The translations under genes were made by a program, and so were the position numbers. From Andrena cerasifolii (taxonomy: Eukaryota; Arthropoda; Insecta; Hymenoptera; Andrenidae), in contig NC_135118.1 of NCBI RefSeq assembly GCF_050908995.1, forward strand, positions 17,059,501 through 17,123,500: DNA of 64,000 bases, in the 5' to 3' direction. The notes under the pieces are model-generated. The model was not told the DNA's origin, made no database searches, and saw only the letters and a program-made list of their open reading frames with translations. Shown here piece by piece: positions 24,158-37,738 of the stretch (the first letter of the stretch is position 1; every line of letters starts with the position of its first letter).

Positions 24158-24366
24158 CAGTGTTTCTCAACCTCTTTTGAGTCGCGATCCCCTTTTGTAA
24201 ATATTCAAATAACCTGCCATCTAAGGTAGATATCTTCTTCCTTTCGTTTGTGAAAAATCAGTGTCACGTCAATAATAAACTATGACAACGTAACGATATT
24301 AAAATAAATAAGTGCTAAAAATCGTTACCTAAAAATAACCGTGGCGTCACAGGTTGGGAATCACTG
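24158..24366. mobile_element. hAT-type MITE, CAGTGTTTCTCAACC ends
   Basis: The left end CAGTGTTTCTCAACC and right end GGTTGGGAATCACTG are inverted copies of a terminus common to hAT elements. The flanking octamers CATTGTAG and TATTAGAG match at 5 of 8 bases, a weak target duplication. Confidence 0.65.
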
Positions 24367-25304
24367 TATTAGAGTAACAAAATTCCAGATTCAACTCGAA
24401 AGTATCCTCCAATATTGTAAATATATTAGAATTATAATAGAAAATATCTTCCTATATTACCGAAATTTAAAAGCTTTCAAAGCACTCGCGAGTCTTGAAA
24501 CTCTGTTAAGAGTTTCTTCTAATGAAATTACTTGTAATTAGGTTTCGTAACAGAATCGAGGTGATAAGTGTAATAATGCACTACCGCGACATAATGATGT
24601 AAAATGTAAACCATGAAAATAATTTATTCGGACCAAAGTGATTCGAACCCATCACTACTCGTTAGTTCAGTGACTCCATTTGTTACAAGCGTCATCCACA
24701 TTGACTTAACTTCGTCGCCAGCGGTCGTACTTTTTGCCGTTGTAGATCCAGATCTATGCCCAGCATACTCCCGCGTTCGCAAATCATTTACTTCGCTATT
24801 AAGTTCGCTGTTCTACTTCCGCTGAATATGCATTCTTATTTTGCACATCACTTTCCTGGGTTTACGTACGCGCGTTATGGCACGCGCGACAACAGGACTG
24901 TGCATATTCTTGTCTGCACAGTGATGCGGGACTCCGCGCCATAAATTTCGGCCGTTATAGGGGACGGTGAAAAGACACTTATCCCTAATACCATTTCGCC
25001 GTATGACGCCACAGAACGAAATTACAGGCCTTTGGAATTAGGTTTCCAAGCGACTGGCGACAGACAATTCGCTGCTCGACGGCTGCCCGGCAACGCACGC
25101 TTCCCCCGCTTCCCCCCTTTTCCTTCGCATATTGTACATCTGTTTCGACAAAAACTCATGCATGAGCGATAGAATTTCTGTTTCACAGTTTAAAGCACCG
25201 TAAATCTTGTACACTGTCAAAGCAGCAGCATACATTTGCAGGCAAAGGGGGGAAAAGTGGGAATGTCCCTTCTTCGTGATTTTGCGATTTATAGCATATA
25301 TTTT
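24367..25304. other. No gene seen
   Basis: A mixed stretch with a GC-richer part (about 24700-25100). Open frames up to 95 codons on both strands lack family motifs. A TTCGAATC-containing segment near 24646 was considered as tRNA-derived and not accepted. Confidence 0.4.
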
Positions 25305-25645
25305 GTTGCTGGTAACTGGGACCATGGAACTGTCGAATCATAATGGGCTGTAAAGTTCAAATGCCCCCGTAAGATAACGTTAAAGGTTTGGTATAAGACA
25401 GGTTAAAAACTAGAAATGTTCACTCTTGCAATGGAGTCCCCAGTTTTTGCCTAAGTATAAGCTTCCGTCGTCAAGGTAAAACAAGAAATTATTTAAGAAG
25501 AAAATTACTTAAGAAAATTATATAAGAAAATTAAATTCGTTGAACTTCGCTTTTTTAATGGTGGATTAAATTATTAAAACTTAATTTTCTTGATAAAGCT
25601 GTTTTGTGACATTCCCTGTTTTTCCTCTTTACCCTTCATTTGCAG
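25305..25645 (+). repeat. Dispersed repeat, partner of 40315-40615
   Basis: Blocks shared in order with 40315-40615 include TGTAAAGTTCAAAT, CCCCCGTAAGATAA, AAGCTTC(C/T)GTCGT, AAGGTAAAACAA and TTTAAGAAGA. The copies are diverged and in the same orientation. No coding content. The superfamily is unknown. Confidence 0.65.
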
Positions 25646-26855
25646 TCAGCACATGAACAACGAATTAGCATCCCTAGATGATACTCTGTTTGCCAGCTCT
25701 GGCAAACATCAATTTCAAAGCCCTATAACTCTGCTACATGACGTCATTTCATTAAGTAGATACCGCTAAGAAAAATTATTTTCGTCCTCTGCAAATTTAT
25801 TGCAAAAAGCTCTGAGTCACCCTTATTGTTTGTTTGTGTTATGTCTGTTTGAATGAGCTTGATGCAACGCGTGTGCGTGTACAGTGTACTCTATATCTCC
25901 GATATTTTTGCGAATTTCGGTCCCAATTATTCAGGAAACATTCATGACATATCAAGCAATGAAAATAAGACTTTTTTTTTAACTTTTTCGCATATTTCGG
26001 TATATGTCCTCCCCCCTTAAATGTTTGAAAAATAGTCCTCGAAAATAAAAATTCCATTTTTTGTTCGCCTTCATAAATAAAAAGTGTTCTAGAAGCATTT
26101 AAACTTTTAAAATTTGAGAATTTTTTTTTTTTAGTTTTTCGGACCTTTTTCGAAAACCGTTTGTCGCACGAGAAAAAGTAATAGAACATAAAAGATGCTC
26201 CTTGTCCGGATCTGCAACTTTTGTTTCACACATTTTTTTATTTAATCAATAACTTGGAGGATATTATATAAAATCGACTTCGCGAGCTGTTAAATAATGA
26301 TTTAAGTGTTTAAGGGTGCAGGGGCACCCTTTCGCGTTATCCGATCGGGCTCAAACTTTACACGGATTTCCTTTTAATTATTTGGAACTATTCTGGAGGG
26401 TGCCCCGAAGAAAATTCAAAAGTCGAAAATAAGAGCCACCCTGGTGTACGCGGTGCATGCGATCCAAAATGCGCCTGACCGATAAGTAGCCACGAACCTG
26501 ACATCGACACTGTTCCTTATGAAAATGTTGGCGGTTTTTCCCTGCTCGTTGCATCCCTCGACATAGCCGTTATTCTTCGTTCTCGTTCTCTCACTCGATG
26601 CTGGGCGCTGTTTGAGGATTCTCATTACAAAAGTTGCCTGTAAAACCGGTTTCTAACCAGTGCAACCGGCCACCATGGCACGGGTTCGGTTTGCTCAAAG
26701 TAGGTGTGACTTCTTTGATTCCCTCGTACGGCAGGGTGGACTTTCGATCCAGCGAGGGCCTCTTGCAATAATCAGCGGTTAGGGGTGGGATCAAGATTAC
26801 TTTATTTCGGCCAACACTGTCGCCTAAAAGTTTGAATATATATATGTATATATAA
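25646..26855. other. No gene seen
   Basis: AT-rich. AAGGGTGCAGGGGCACCCTTTCGCG (split around 26310-26334) is a short palindrome of a kind seen in transposon ends. The minus-strand frames at 25839-26189 and 26591-26794 are compositional. Confidence 0.4.
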
Positions 26856-27070
26856 GTACATAAATAACAAACAGAAAGATATATATATATATATCTTAAT
26901 GCTAAACGTGAAAAATGTATTTTATTAAAATTAGAGAAATAAAAACTATGAGTAAATATATATATCTTTTTGATAGATATATATATATATATCTTTTTGT
27001 TTGTTATTTATGTACTCATAGTTTTTATTACTCTAATTTTAATAAAATACATTTTTCACGTTTAGCATTA
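26856..27070. repeat. Interleaved inverted repeat X-Y-X'-Y'
   Basis: X (26856-26895, GTACATAAATAACAAACAGA plus a TA run) and Y (26896-26954, TTAATGCTAAACGTGAAAAA...) are followed by the inverse of X (about 26976-27015) and then the inverse of Y (27014-27070). The order is not that of a simple hairpin. Confidence 0.7.
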
Positions 27071-27568
27071 AGATTAGCGTAATTGGTAGGGCGCCGCAGA
27101 GCTGCTGTATTTAAACTCAGCCGCATGTGCACTTTGCATTTGAATACAAATTCCTTATACAATTTGTTGGATGAATTTTCTACCATAAAACCATTTAATT
27201 TACTTCCAGCTGTATGGAGTAGGATTTCGCGAGGTTGCGATGACTTACGCCCCTTCATGACTTTGGAATTTATGTTTTTATAAACAACACGAACAAAGGT
27301 TTCATATATCAGAAACGCAAACGTTGAAACTCTGTAAAATAGTAATAAACGGGGGGTTGTTGTTTTGATAAAAGTAATATTTCATAATAAACAGCTCTCG
27401 TTTTAGATTTCTTCTTGTCCCGATTTATTCTTCGAAAAATGTATACAAAATGAGAGTGTAAATATTGTAACATCAGTGCAAACTTTTAAGAATATTTATT
27501 CACTAATGGATATACAGAAACTTTTCAGCAGCGGTGTGTTTTCTTCGGTAAAACTAGAAATCAATAGC

Positions 27569-27905
27569 CAGGGGCGGATTTGGGCATGGCTAAGTAGGCT
27601 GCGGCCTAGGGTGGCAAATTTGGGGGAGCGACAAATTTTGGGGAACGATCAATTTTGGGGACCGATAAATTTTGGGGAGCGACAAATTTTGAGCGAAACA
27701 AATTGGAAAAGGTTTAAACACAGAGGCTCGAAACAGCTTTAAAAACAATCCACTTTTCATGTAGCGGATTAGCAATGCCTCAAATGTCAGTTGCCATATT
27801 GAATTAATTTTTAAATTGTGTGGACTCTTTTAAACGGAAATATTTTATGATATTTCGCGGAAAGGGCGAAATATCGTTAGCTTCAAATCTTCAAACCCGC
27901 CCCTG
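27569..27905. mobile_element. hAT-type MITE, CAGGGGCGGATTTG ends
   Basis: The left end CAGGGGCGGATTTG and right end CAAACCCGCCCCTG are inverted. The interior has repeated TTTTGGGGA(A/G)CGA(C/T)AA units. An internal block, including GGTTTAAACACAGAGGCT and TTGCCATATTGAATTAATTT, matches 58632-58877 in inverse orientation. The target duplication is poor. Confidence 0.65.
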
Positions 27906-28085
27906 TCGACAAAAGTTCGTAAAATTTAAGTTCTACTCAAATATTTCTAAAAATCTTCTTTGTTAATTATGGATACAGCTTTGTGACAATGGCTACTACG
28001 GCAGAACTCACCATTGTTCAACGTTATCCTTAGGTCGAATTTCCTTGTACACTTTATTCCTCTGATCTTTTATTTATTTATTTAA

Positions 28086-28816
28086 GGGGAGGTTCCGGTC
28101 TAAAAGTCGATTTTTTTTATTTCATTTTTCGAATGTTCAACAGTTTAGGAACACGTGTTTAAAAGGATTTGTTGGAATTCGTAAAATTCCCGAAGTCATA
28201 GGCATTTAAATAGCGGCAAATGCATGGGCAACAACTGGCCACTCGGCGCCCACGTGAAACTTTAAACCGTGTTTTTCTCGAAACAGTGTTCTCAAAATCG
28301 GTGGGACATGTATTTTCAAAAGTTATTATCCGATTCGACTGAAACTTTTTTTATTTTGAAGAATATACTTCTGGCTAGTGGTGATACCAGAATAAATTAC
28401 AAAAATAATTTTTTTTTTAGAAAATAACGACAGTTGAACTTTGAAATCACTTTTTCCCTATATCTTTCACCCTTTCAACGCCTTTGAAAATTATACATTT
28501 TCATTTTTTGTATTTTTTCCTGGTATCCCCCTAGAGAGAAGTATATTCTTCAAAATAAGAAAAGTTCCAGTCGAATCGGATAATAGCTTTTGGAGATACA
28601 GGTCCCACCGATTTGGATCAATTCTTTGACGCCTTGACTTTAACGACTCCCCAGTGCCGTCTGCAATGATTAATTATAGAACAAAAAATATATTTCTGTA
28701 CTTTAAGACATCCTTAATACAATGCAAAAAATCCCATTAAATTATATATAGTAGTTTTCCTTTAATTAATTCCTAAATATCACCTATTTTTTGGGGCTCT
28801 AGACCGGAAGGTCCCC
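28086..28816. mobile_element. piggyBac-type MITE 1, TTAA-flanked
   Basis: TTAA lies at 28082-28085 and 28817-28820. The termini GGGGAGGTTCCGGTCTA and TAGACCGGAAGGTCCCC are inverted. Longer diverged inverted arms (about 28290-28375 and 28530-28615, sharing CCGATTCGACTGAAACTTTT) make it a weak hairpin. Non-coding. Confidence 0.7.
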
Positions 28817-29091
28817 TTAAGTATATCAACGGGATAAACCCTGTGCTATAAAAACTACAAATCGCAGTTACACAAGCATAGAACAAACAATTAGAAAGTA
28901 AAAAAAAAATAATTAAAAGAAACAAAAGCAGAGAAGTAAGCGCAAAAGAACCATTAATGATAGTGGCAAACTAGATATAAAAAATCATAGTACTAATAAT
29001 AACAGCAAACATAATAGTAAAAGTTAAGGGGCGTGGGAACTACGAGCAGCGATCAGAGCAGAGTGATTGAAGGAATTATAGGAATTTTTAA

Positions 29092-29371
29092 CCCTTAACT
29101 GGTATCTTGGGTCGCACATGACCCCAAGCACTCAAAGTTCGCTGCAAAATTTTTGGTTGTCTAAGTTTGTCAACTGAATTTCTAATTAATTTTATAGTTA
29201 ATAGTTTAACTTTCTACGTTCCTATTATTTTATACATTACCTAAGAACAAAATATTCATACAGGATGATCTAGTGTCGACTTTACAAATTTCTGTGTCCT
29301 TTTTTATTTGGGGTCTGCCACGACCCCAGTATACCAGTCACGTTTGCCAAAAACAGTATACCAGTTAAGGA
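29092..29371. mobile_element. piggyBac-type MITE 2, TTAA-flanked
   Basis: TTAA lies at 29088-29091 and 29372-29375. The termini are CCCTTAACTGGTAT and ATACCAGTTAAGGA. Inward, TTGGGTCGCACATGACCCCA and GGGGTCTGCCACGACCCCAG add further short palindromes. 280 bp, non-coding. Confidence 0.7.
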
Positions 29372-29375
29372 TTAA

Positions 29376-32300
29376 AGAAGTCAACAGAGTTACCACAGTA
29401 CCGCTTCGAAGTTATCAGAAGTCGATTAAGACTACTATAGTAGCCGTAGAGTGTACGATGTGCCTTAGGAAGGAAGTTTCTGATCGCTGATTCCTCTGAA
29501 TGTCAATTTGATTAGAACGCTCTGACCGTGACGCAGGATTTTCTATTTTATCGGTCTACTTTGGTAAGTACCGTACTCGAGGTGTACAGGAAAATGAATG
29601 TACAAAGCTCGGTGAAAGGTGAATACAGTTTCGTTTCGTTGCACCCGCATGGTCGATCGTTAAATCTCCACCGTTAATTACTCTGCAGAAGAGATTAAAT
29701 GCTTCGCGGTCCTTGTCGCCCGGATGGAGTTTAGAAGCGAAAGGAAAGGTTACTACTCTTCTTTTGTTTTTGCAGCGCGCAGAGTTCCGCTGGAATTCTA
29801 GCTGTGACGGTGAAAGCAAGACTTTACTCTACGCTTCGTTATATCTTAAATTCCCTTAGAATTCCAATCCAAGGAGCTTCGTTGTCACGCAGAAATACCT
29901 TAAATGATACATCGCAGGGAATCGTTTTTTAGTAGATACGCCTCGAAGTAAATGAGACACTCAGTTGACAAGTGAATTACCTAAGTAAGTTCGTTTTTCT
30001 CACTTTTGTGAGAAATGGCCCTTTGTTTAATATTTCATAAAGTATCGGATGAATATCATAAAACAAATATGGGGGAAAATATAGTTAACCTAAGGATTCT
30101 ATATAAATCAGCAGGAACATTTCAACTTCGTTTAAAAATATTTTACTGTAAAATAAATATTGTCAATAATTCTACTATAATAATATGCACTTGGGGAATA
30201 TTGAATATAATGTTTTATTCGCTTGTCTGGTTCTACAAATGAAACACAATGAGATGTTACAATGCCGAAGGAACTTCTATCCTAAAAGAATCATGGTGAT
30301 TCACAAGGAGGAAATAAAAGTGAAAGTGATTTCATCGCTGTGATTCGTTCACACCTCAGGCAATGTATCTAGCAATCAAAGGTGACTAGACATATTTTTT
30401 TTCCTACTAATTTATTGCTGCAATTTCCACTTAATTTATTTTCTCTTTGTTATCACCTGCAAGTTATTACGTCTCCATTAATATATATTGGCCTGATAAA
30501 GTTGCTGAATAAACGAGGAAATGCTTTAAACAGAAACAGGTTTCAGTTGACAGTTTCATTGCAGCAGCATTTTATCTGTCTCTGTATCGCAGGTACGCCA
30601 TCGTACTAGATTTCGACGTAGAGAAACATGAATTTCATTCATTAGCGGTTACCAAACCGTGAAAAGTGTAATTACCCTTATAGATGTGTCAAACAAACTC
30701 GTATTGAATAACCAGGTATTTCGAATCCCCGGCATATCGTTCGCTTCCCCATCTCTATAAAGCATTCGTATGAAAAAAAGGAGACCCAACAGATTTTCAA
30801 TGAAATCGCCGAAATCTCGAAAAATCGAAATTAAAAGTGTCTCTTCGTAATATCGATTACCTTTTTCTACCTTGCCATGAATATTGCATTGCTCATCGCG
30901 CCGCAAATAAATATCCCGTATGGGAGCAGAAAATATATCTCGCGATCAACGATTAAACAATAAAAACTCATAAAACTAACAAATTCAATTTACTTATCGG
31001 ACATTTAGAAGACGAGTGTAAAGTCACTTTTATCGCTGAACGAGAGTTACCTTCAACTTTAATATTTGAATATTTATACTACATACTAGCGTACACTGCC
31101 ACTGAAACGTTGGGAGTCACCCTGTGAGCTGAGGGAAGCTGAAATTGTCTCGTTAAATAAATTTAAGTAACTCTTTACGTGCCACGATATTAAAGCTTAT
31201 TAAAATAAATCGCACTGCAATCATTACTTTAATGGCAGTATCTTAATAAAACACTGGCAGTATATACTCCAAACTACCACCCGCACAGCCCTGTTCTGCG
31301 AAACGTATCTCTGTGAATGAGGACAAGTAGTCCAGGTATATGTCACGTCCCTTTCCCACCTGGAAGTTTAAAGTTGCCAACTTTAATATTAATATAGTTT
31401 GAAGCAGATCGCTTCATATCCTCTCCACTTTGGCAAAGTTCTGTGTGCCAGGGACCTCTCCTGAGGACCCTGAAGCATCGTACCTTCCTATTTCGTTGGG
31501 ACCTCGCAGGGCGCGACCAGCACGCCTTGATATGTGCGTTGTTCAGACAGACTATGGGAGCCCTGTTGTATTCAGCTAAACATTGCGCAGCATTTAGGTA
31601 TTACTTGCCTCGGAAGGCTGCTCAAAGACTATCTACGTTTATTTCCGCAACGGCGGCTACTTACTCGCCAGCTAAGTCTGAAGGACTTAAATTCCTCGAG
31701 TTTTCTTAAACTTGTTCTTCCTCCCCGGTGCAATCACTTGCCACCCCATTGGACTTTGAAGAATACTCGATGATCGATGGAAAGGCAAGCTTTGGGCTTC
31801 GAACTGAAGTTCGCCTCGACGGGGCTTGAAAATTGAGTCTGGGAATACTTGGAACTGGAAGTAATTTCGAATGAATATTTTCAGCTTTGTTCATTACTCA
31901 ACCAATAATAAATTCTTTGTTAATCGCGGAAATAAATTTTGTGGCAGGTACGTGGGTAATTAAATTATAATACGTTCAATTTTATAATTGTTGTTTGCGT
32001 GTTAATAAACGTTTTTGAAATAAAAGTTTCTTATAATTTTGTGTAGTTCGTGGGCTGTGGCCATTGGTGTAATAGTTTGAATAATTTAGAAGATAATTGT
32101 TATACAGTAGTCATCGGAGTATTTCCCATTTGTTAGTGAAATGCATAATTCATGGTTTACTTTTACCTAATTTAAGAACGTAGGGTTTGGTAGCTACTCC
32201 CCCCGTGGAAGGGAAAAGATTAAAGCTTGGAGCTTAGTGGCAAAGAAAAACGAGAAATTAGGGGCTGAAGTTTGAGTTTAGAAACGTTCTTTCAAGCTTC

Positions 32301-35300
32301 CACTTTGCACGAGTTTCCTGTTTCGACCTATGCCCATAAATCCACAGCTAGCTATGTAAACGCTTTGGATAACCAAAGGTGGATATGGCTTTATGGAAAG
32401 TGGTGGATTTCCAACTTGCTGCTTGGCTACAGTAACGCTTCGACTGTGCAAATAAAAGTTCTGCATTAATTTACTATCTATTCAGAGTGTAACAAAGGAA
32501 ATGCAGAAATAATTGGGGGATACGTAATAATAGTATTTAACAAAGCGAATTTAAATCACAAGTGTGGCGTAATATTTTATTTAACATTTATTTTTCCTAT
32601 TGAAATGTTTATACAATCATGTACTTAAAATTCACAGTTGCATTTTAAATATTATACTATTAGTTGTCGTTAACTTTTTTTAAATTAAAATATTATTCTA
32701 ATATATACAGTTAAAGATTTACGGAGGAGTTAGTTTTGTTTTATAAAAATTACTCCGCTTATCAAATGTTACTGTTTCCAATTTTTTTTAGAACTTCTTC
32801 TATTTTCATGCTTTCATCATTGCACTGCATGGGAGGTTAACGTTAACAACATTACAAGAGAATGCAACATTTGTTAAACTAAATATTAATAATGCCTTAT
32901 TTTTGTAACACAATTTGTAGAATGCCTTCACCAATTTTTTACACAGCACCGCTATTATCTGCTCAATCAAACAGAGATTATTGTTGAATAATCATTCCGT
33001 TAATTTATACAAGAATGATCTAATTCTTTTTTCTGCACGTTGTGTGCGAATGTCAAATGATTGTTACGTGGTTGCAACACTTATGACACCGGTTATGCAA
33101 TGATTAGAAAGCGAATCGACGACACGGTTTCTTACAATGCGGCACTGAGTTGAATCCTATTACATACATTTCAATTTGTATTATCCCCCGCCTCTCATCC
33201 AGCGAAATTTCTTGCGGCACTCGTTCAGCGTTACATCCGGATGTGCAATCACCGGTGACTGTATAAACTTTATAAATTCGTTGACTCGATCATTTTTACG
33301 GATATCATTGATGTTTGTTAATATTTCTTGAGTAAGTACAGGGCTATTAAATTCTGACAATGTAAATGGCAAATATATGAAAAAAAGTAAAAATGGAAGG
33401 TGAAAGTTTCACTATTTTCTGTAAGTAACACGATTGGTTAATATCAGTCTTTCAGACTTGCAATAATATTCAACCAATGTAGGCGAATTTTTTAAATCGA
33501 AAGCTATACTTTTCTTTTATTATACGAAAGCAATGTCAGGACGAATTTGACGATATAAGATACAATAACAATCAGAATTACGCTAGGTCTGGAATAAAAG
33601 ATAATTTGATGATTTCCAAAAACAGTCAGACTTTTGAAATTCGCGATGTACATTTAAACAAATAAAAAGTCTTAATAAATATCAATAGTATGTGTCTACG
33701 CAAGAAGCTTAACGTTTCAGGACATATGTTTACTAAGAATTTGTTACTAATTTAGGCGAGCACTCCGAATTCTAAAAGTTTGTAATTCTTTTTTTGAAAT
33801 GGCCTGTATTATGCAGAGTTGGGTAATTAATTTCCTTGAATTTCAAGATTCCGTGGATCCTTCATTGGGATTTAAGGGAAATACTTGAACCCCGTAAAAT
33901 CTGTAATACTTCATACGACTCCAAGTGCAACCCTGGTTCATATACCCCTCCTTTTTTCAAACCACTTGTATATTACACAGAAGCTCGAAACATGTTTCTT
34001 CAACTCCAGGCTGATTTTACGAGATCACTGTTTTGCTTCCACCGTAAAAGATATTAGTTTATAAGCCACTCGAGCGTGGCCCAAGCATAGACAATGGAGG
34101 GGATGTACATAGTGGAGTCGTAAAACCAGCCAGGCGTTAAAGTAAGCATGTTTTGTGCGTTGGGTCAAGAGGCTTGAAAGAAATATGGGGAGACAAGGAC
34201 CCGAGCCTCGCTTGGGGTCGTAACCTCAGCTCTCATTCAGTTCCCATTATGTAATCCCATTGAAATATACACGGCACCCTAGAAAGAGCGGCATGTATGG
34301 TTGAAGAAGTAAGTACTTACGTATACTCAAAGAGTCATATAAAATCCGTGCAATGCATTTTTAACAATTATTCTAGATTCTACGAGAATAGCACGAAACC
34401 AATAAATCATCCAATAAATTCATTTCACATTTATTATAGTAATTTTCAATCTTACCGTAGAATTCCGTTTTTATCGATCTGCCTAATTTTCACAAAATTT
34501 GAAACTTCATACCTGTAATTAATAATTCAATTGAATCACCTGTAATTACCCTGGCTTCAGTCAGTTTCAAATCTAGCGTCACGAAATATGTTTTATACTT
34601 AGAATTTCGTATTAATATTGCAAATTCACGCTTCACTAATAGTGGGACGCCAAACACTTTGGCATAGCGTATAGTGTGGCAGGATTTTCACACGAGTGTC
34701 TTCTTGTTGAATTTTTTTTATAATATTATAATCGTATGTCTTCGGACTATTTTTCTATCGAAATGTAACAGTGATTTATTCCACGGCTGCTGCGGCTCGC
34801 CCTTCATCCAGAACGGCATTGTAAGCCACGTAACTATTTAGCAATCGTGTTCACTCGATTTCCATAACGCACAGCGAACGAGTTGCCTCGCGTTGTAATT
34901 TATCGCAACGACCTTACTTGCAAAACATGCGAATCGCAGATGAATACATACAGTTAGCGGGAGCGCGATGATTTGTTCTGGCATTGACTGCAATAAAGCA
35001 ATGGGTGTAATATTCATTGCAAGTCGAATTAACAGCGGGAATAATAGTGGATTTATTGATGAATAACTGTAGGGATATGCTACTAAAATTGTTGCCAATA
35101 ATTTTGCCCTGCCGCGATACACGTCTCTCCAACAAGAATGTTATTCTTTTAATGCCGAAATGAGATCCTACACTGGCTAACAAGATTTCTCGATCTAAAT
35201 ACATGTAATTGAATGCTGATTGGGGAAATCTAGAGAGAGCAGCATATGCGGATGAAGAGCAGTCTCAAAATAATAGCAAATCGCAATTGTAAGGATAAAT

Positions 35301-36783
35301 AAAGCTCCAGAAAAATATTAAACATTCAGCAATGTCCGATACGGACTATTACCCAATACGTATTTATATTTCAATGCGCAAAATTAAGTTCCTTCACTGA
35401 AATACAGCGGTGGTAAAGAAGCTGCCAAATAATATGATTTTAATCTCGAAATTCTGCTTCGCAGTGACAACTGCTGTCTGAAATGAAGTTTATTTGTCGC
35501 TAGAGAAACGTTTAAATTATAACGATTTAAACAAAGTTTTATTAGAAAAGTTTCTCGGAATTATTTAATAGAATAATGGATAGATCGTGATATTTTTCTC
35601 TGTAGCTATCCATAGGTTGTGAGACATGTAAAAACAGTCTGTTTTGAGGTAATTTATTCCACGAGAGCGCGGTGCTTTGTCTTGGTTAAGTGACGAGCGT
35701 AATTAGATGCGTGGAAATTGCGTCCGACTACCTTCTTTCCCCCAGTGCCTTTCTACTTGTTCCACCTTGAATGCCAGCATTTCCACAACAGTTGCGGGGC
35801 TATTATGTACAAAGGGGGGTTTCAACGACCCTTTGTCATGAGTTACTCGAACGAATAAGTGCAATAGCCGTGCGTGAAACCCTGTCTTCCGGCTACCGGA
35901 AAATGTCACGAGGAACGTTATTGCTCTCCCGCGCAAATGCATCCTAAATGCGTTACGGACCAAGTAATCGCCTGGATCTGATTACCCCAACTTCAATTCT
36001 TCCAGACTTCCATTTACAGTATTCAAAATATTCTAGGCACTTCTGAGAAACTCCAGCATTCCATGAAACATGTCCATAGGAGACATGTTTGATTTTGTAA
36101 AAAAAAATTATTTTCAATAAGTCCTTCGCAGGAAAGGAAAGTAAGGACGTATTTAAACGGAGTCTGAAGTGTTTTTGGGGGTTTATGGCATTGCTTGTAA
36201 AATACTATTTTAATGGAATTCTATAAAAGTGAACCCTTGTAATTTTTAATGGAAATGCTTTTTATATCCCCCGACCGTAGTTTCGCTTGCCTCGTCTTTC
36301 TCGTGTGTTGAATTTCATTCGTTTGAATATGGAAGGCGGTTTGGTAGGGAAGGATACCGGTAAAAAGTTGCCTGGAAATGTTCGTCTGCCATTGAAATTT
36401 AGCGATGAAAAGCGAGGAACGAGCACGCATGAATCTGAGCCGCTGCGAAATAACTAAAAAGCACGGCGAGGCCCTGGCCACGGCGTGGCACATCATTTGA
36501 CTGACCTTTTATTATGCAAGTACGCCTCGCGTAAGTAGGTCAGATATGGAGGGCTGGATGATGCGCTCGGACGCGTAAGGAGGGTAAGAGCACTTACTGC
36601 TGTTCTTACATCCGTGTCCTCAATTGTTAATGTTCCACGTCGGCAGTTGAGTACTGGACGAGATTCACCAAGGCACTTGCGCCGGTACATAGTGTTCATT
36701 CGAATGTCCAAATCTGCCTGGACCCATAAAAAGACCAACAAACAACTCGTTTGGCTGGGATAGAATCTGAAGTTTAATGAATA
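29376..36783. other. 7.4-kb stretch without a supported gene
   Basis: Mostly unique-looking, AT-rich intronic sequence. I read both strands for conserved protein segments and saw none. Open frames are under 100 codons. CAG|GTACG occurs at 30593 and 31946 without a convincing exon next to it. Confidence 0.45.
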
Positions 36784-37161
36784 AGGTGAACGTCCCAATT
36801 TCTGCTCATTTAAGAGATAACTCGTCATAAAGAAGGTGCAAAAAATTTGTTTGCGATGAAAATTTGCAGAGTAATCGATTAATTCTTTAATAACGAATCA
36901 ACCAATTCGAAAGCTATTTAAGAAAGATATTTCAAGATTTTAACTATTAGTAATTTCTAATTAAATATATAATGCTGCAAATGTCCGTATTTCTGCTCAT
37001 GAAAAATAGCGATGTATGTATTGCCCCAAGAGAATTATCAGAATTATTATATATTAGAATTATTTTGTTGCAACTGTAGTAGAAACGTAACGCATATAAC
37101 AACAAGAAAGATACGAGATGATCAGAAATGGGGGCATGAGCAGAAATTGGGACATTCACCT
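36784..37161. mobile_element. TA-flanked element with AGGTGAACGTCCCAATTTCT ends
   Basis: The left (36782-36811) and right (37136-37163) ends are inverted copies of an ATAAGGTGAA(C/T)GTCCC sequence, with TA on both sides. About 378 bp; the interior repeats CC(C/G)(A/T)ATTTCTGCTCAT near 36985. Possibly Tc1/mariner-derived. Confidence 0.6.
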
Positions 37162-37738
37162 TATTAATGTAATCGTGATTGAAAGAATAATTTTTTACCA
37201 CGACTTGGTAAACCAAATCTCCTTGATTACTTGCGATATATGTATAGTATGTACATATCATTGTATGCCACTGTGGCATACTTTTACCTTCGCAGGATTA
37301 ATTGAAGTGCCTTCCATGCTTATCTCTGAGAAATTAATTTGTTCATTAACTGTGTACTTACTTTAAGACCACGACTAGTTAGAAATGGTTTCTGGACTTT
37401 TGTCACGCGGAAGATGGTATGTGAAATTCTGTGCAAGTTCAGTCGTTTGTTATAATGTTTAAAGGGCCCCATTCGCAGCTCGAAGGTAAAGTACCTACGC
37501 GTGAGCGTATCGTGTTGCTCGCATTGTGTTTGATCGACCGTATCACTTCTAAGCACGTCGCGTTAACCTCGCCCCTTTTACGCGGATTTCATTTCCCTCC
37601 GTTTGTCATTGCTGTGGTTCACTCCCCTATGCTCATTACGGCCCTCGTGAAAGTAAAGTCGTTTCTGCTGGGGGGGTGAAGTTTTCAAGTACATTAAGCA
37701 CGATGGTCACTGTTACGTCAACGAAAGATCAGTGACGA

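Noticed and set aside
24620..24720. tRNA-like B box (GGTTCGAATC on the minus strand)
   Set aside because: No acceptor, D or anticodon stem could be paired around it.
30575..30600. Pyrimidine tract with CAG|GTACGC as a ratchet point
   Set aside because: The donor half departs from GTAAGT/GTGAGT and no downstream donor or exon is seen.
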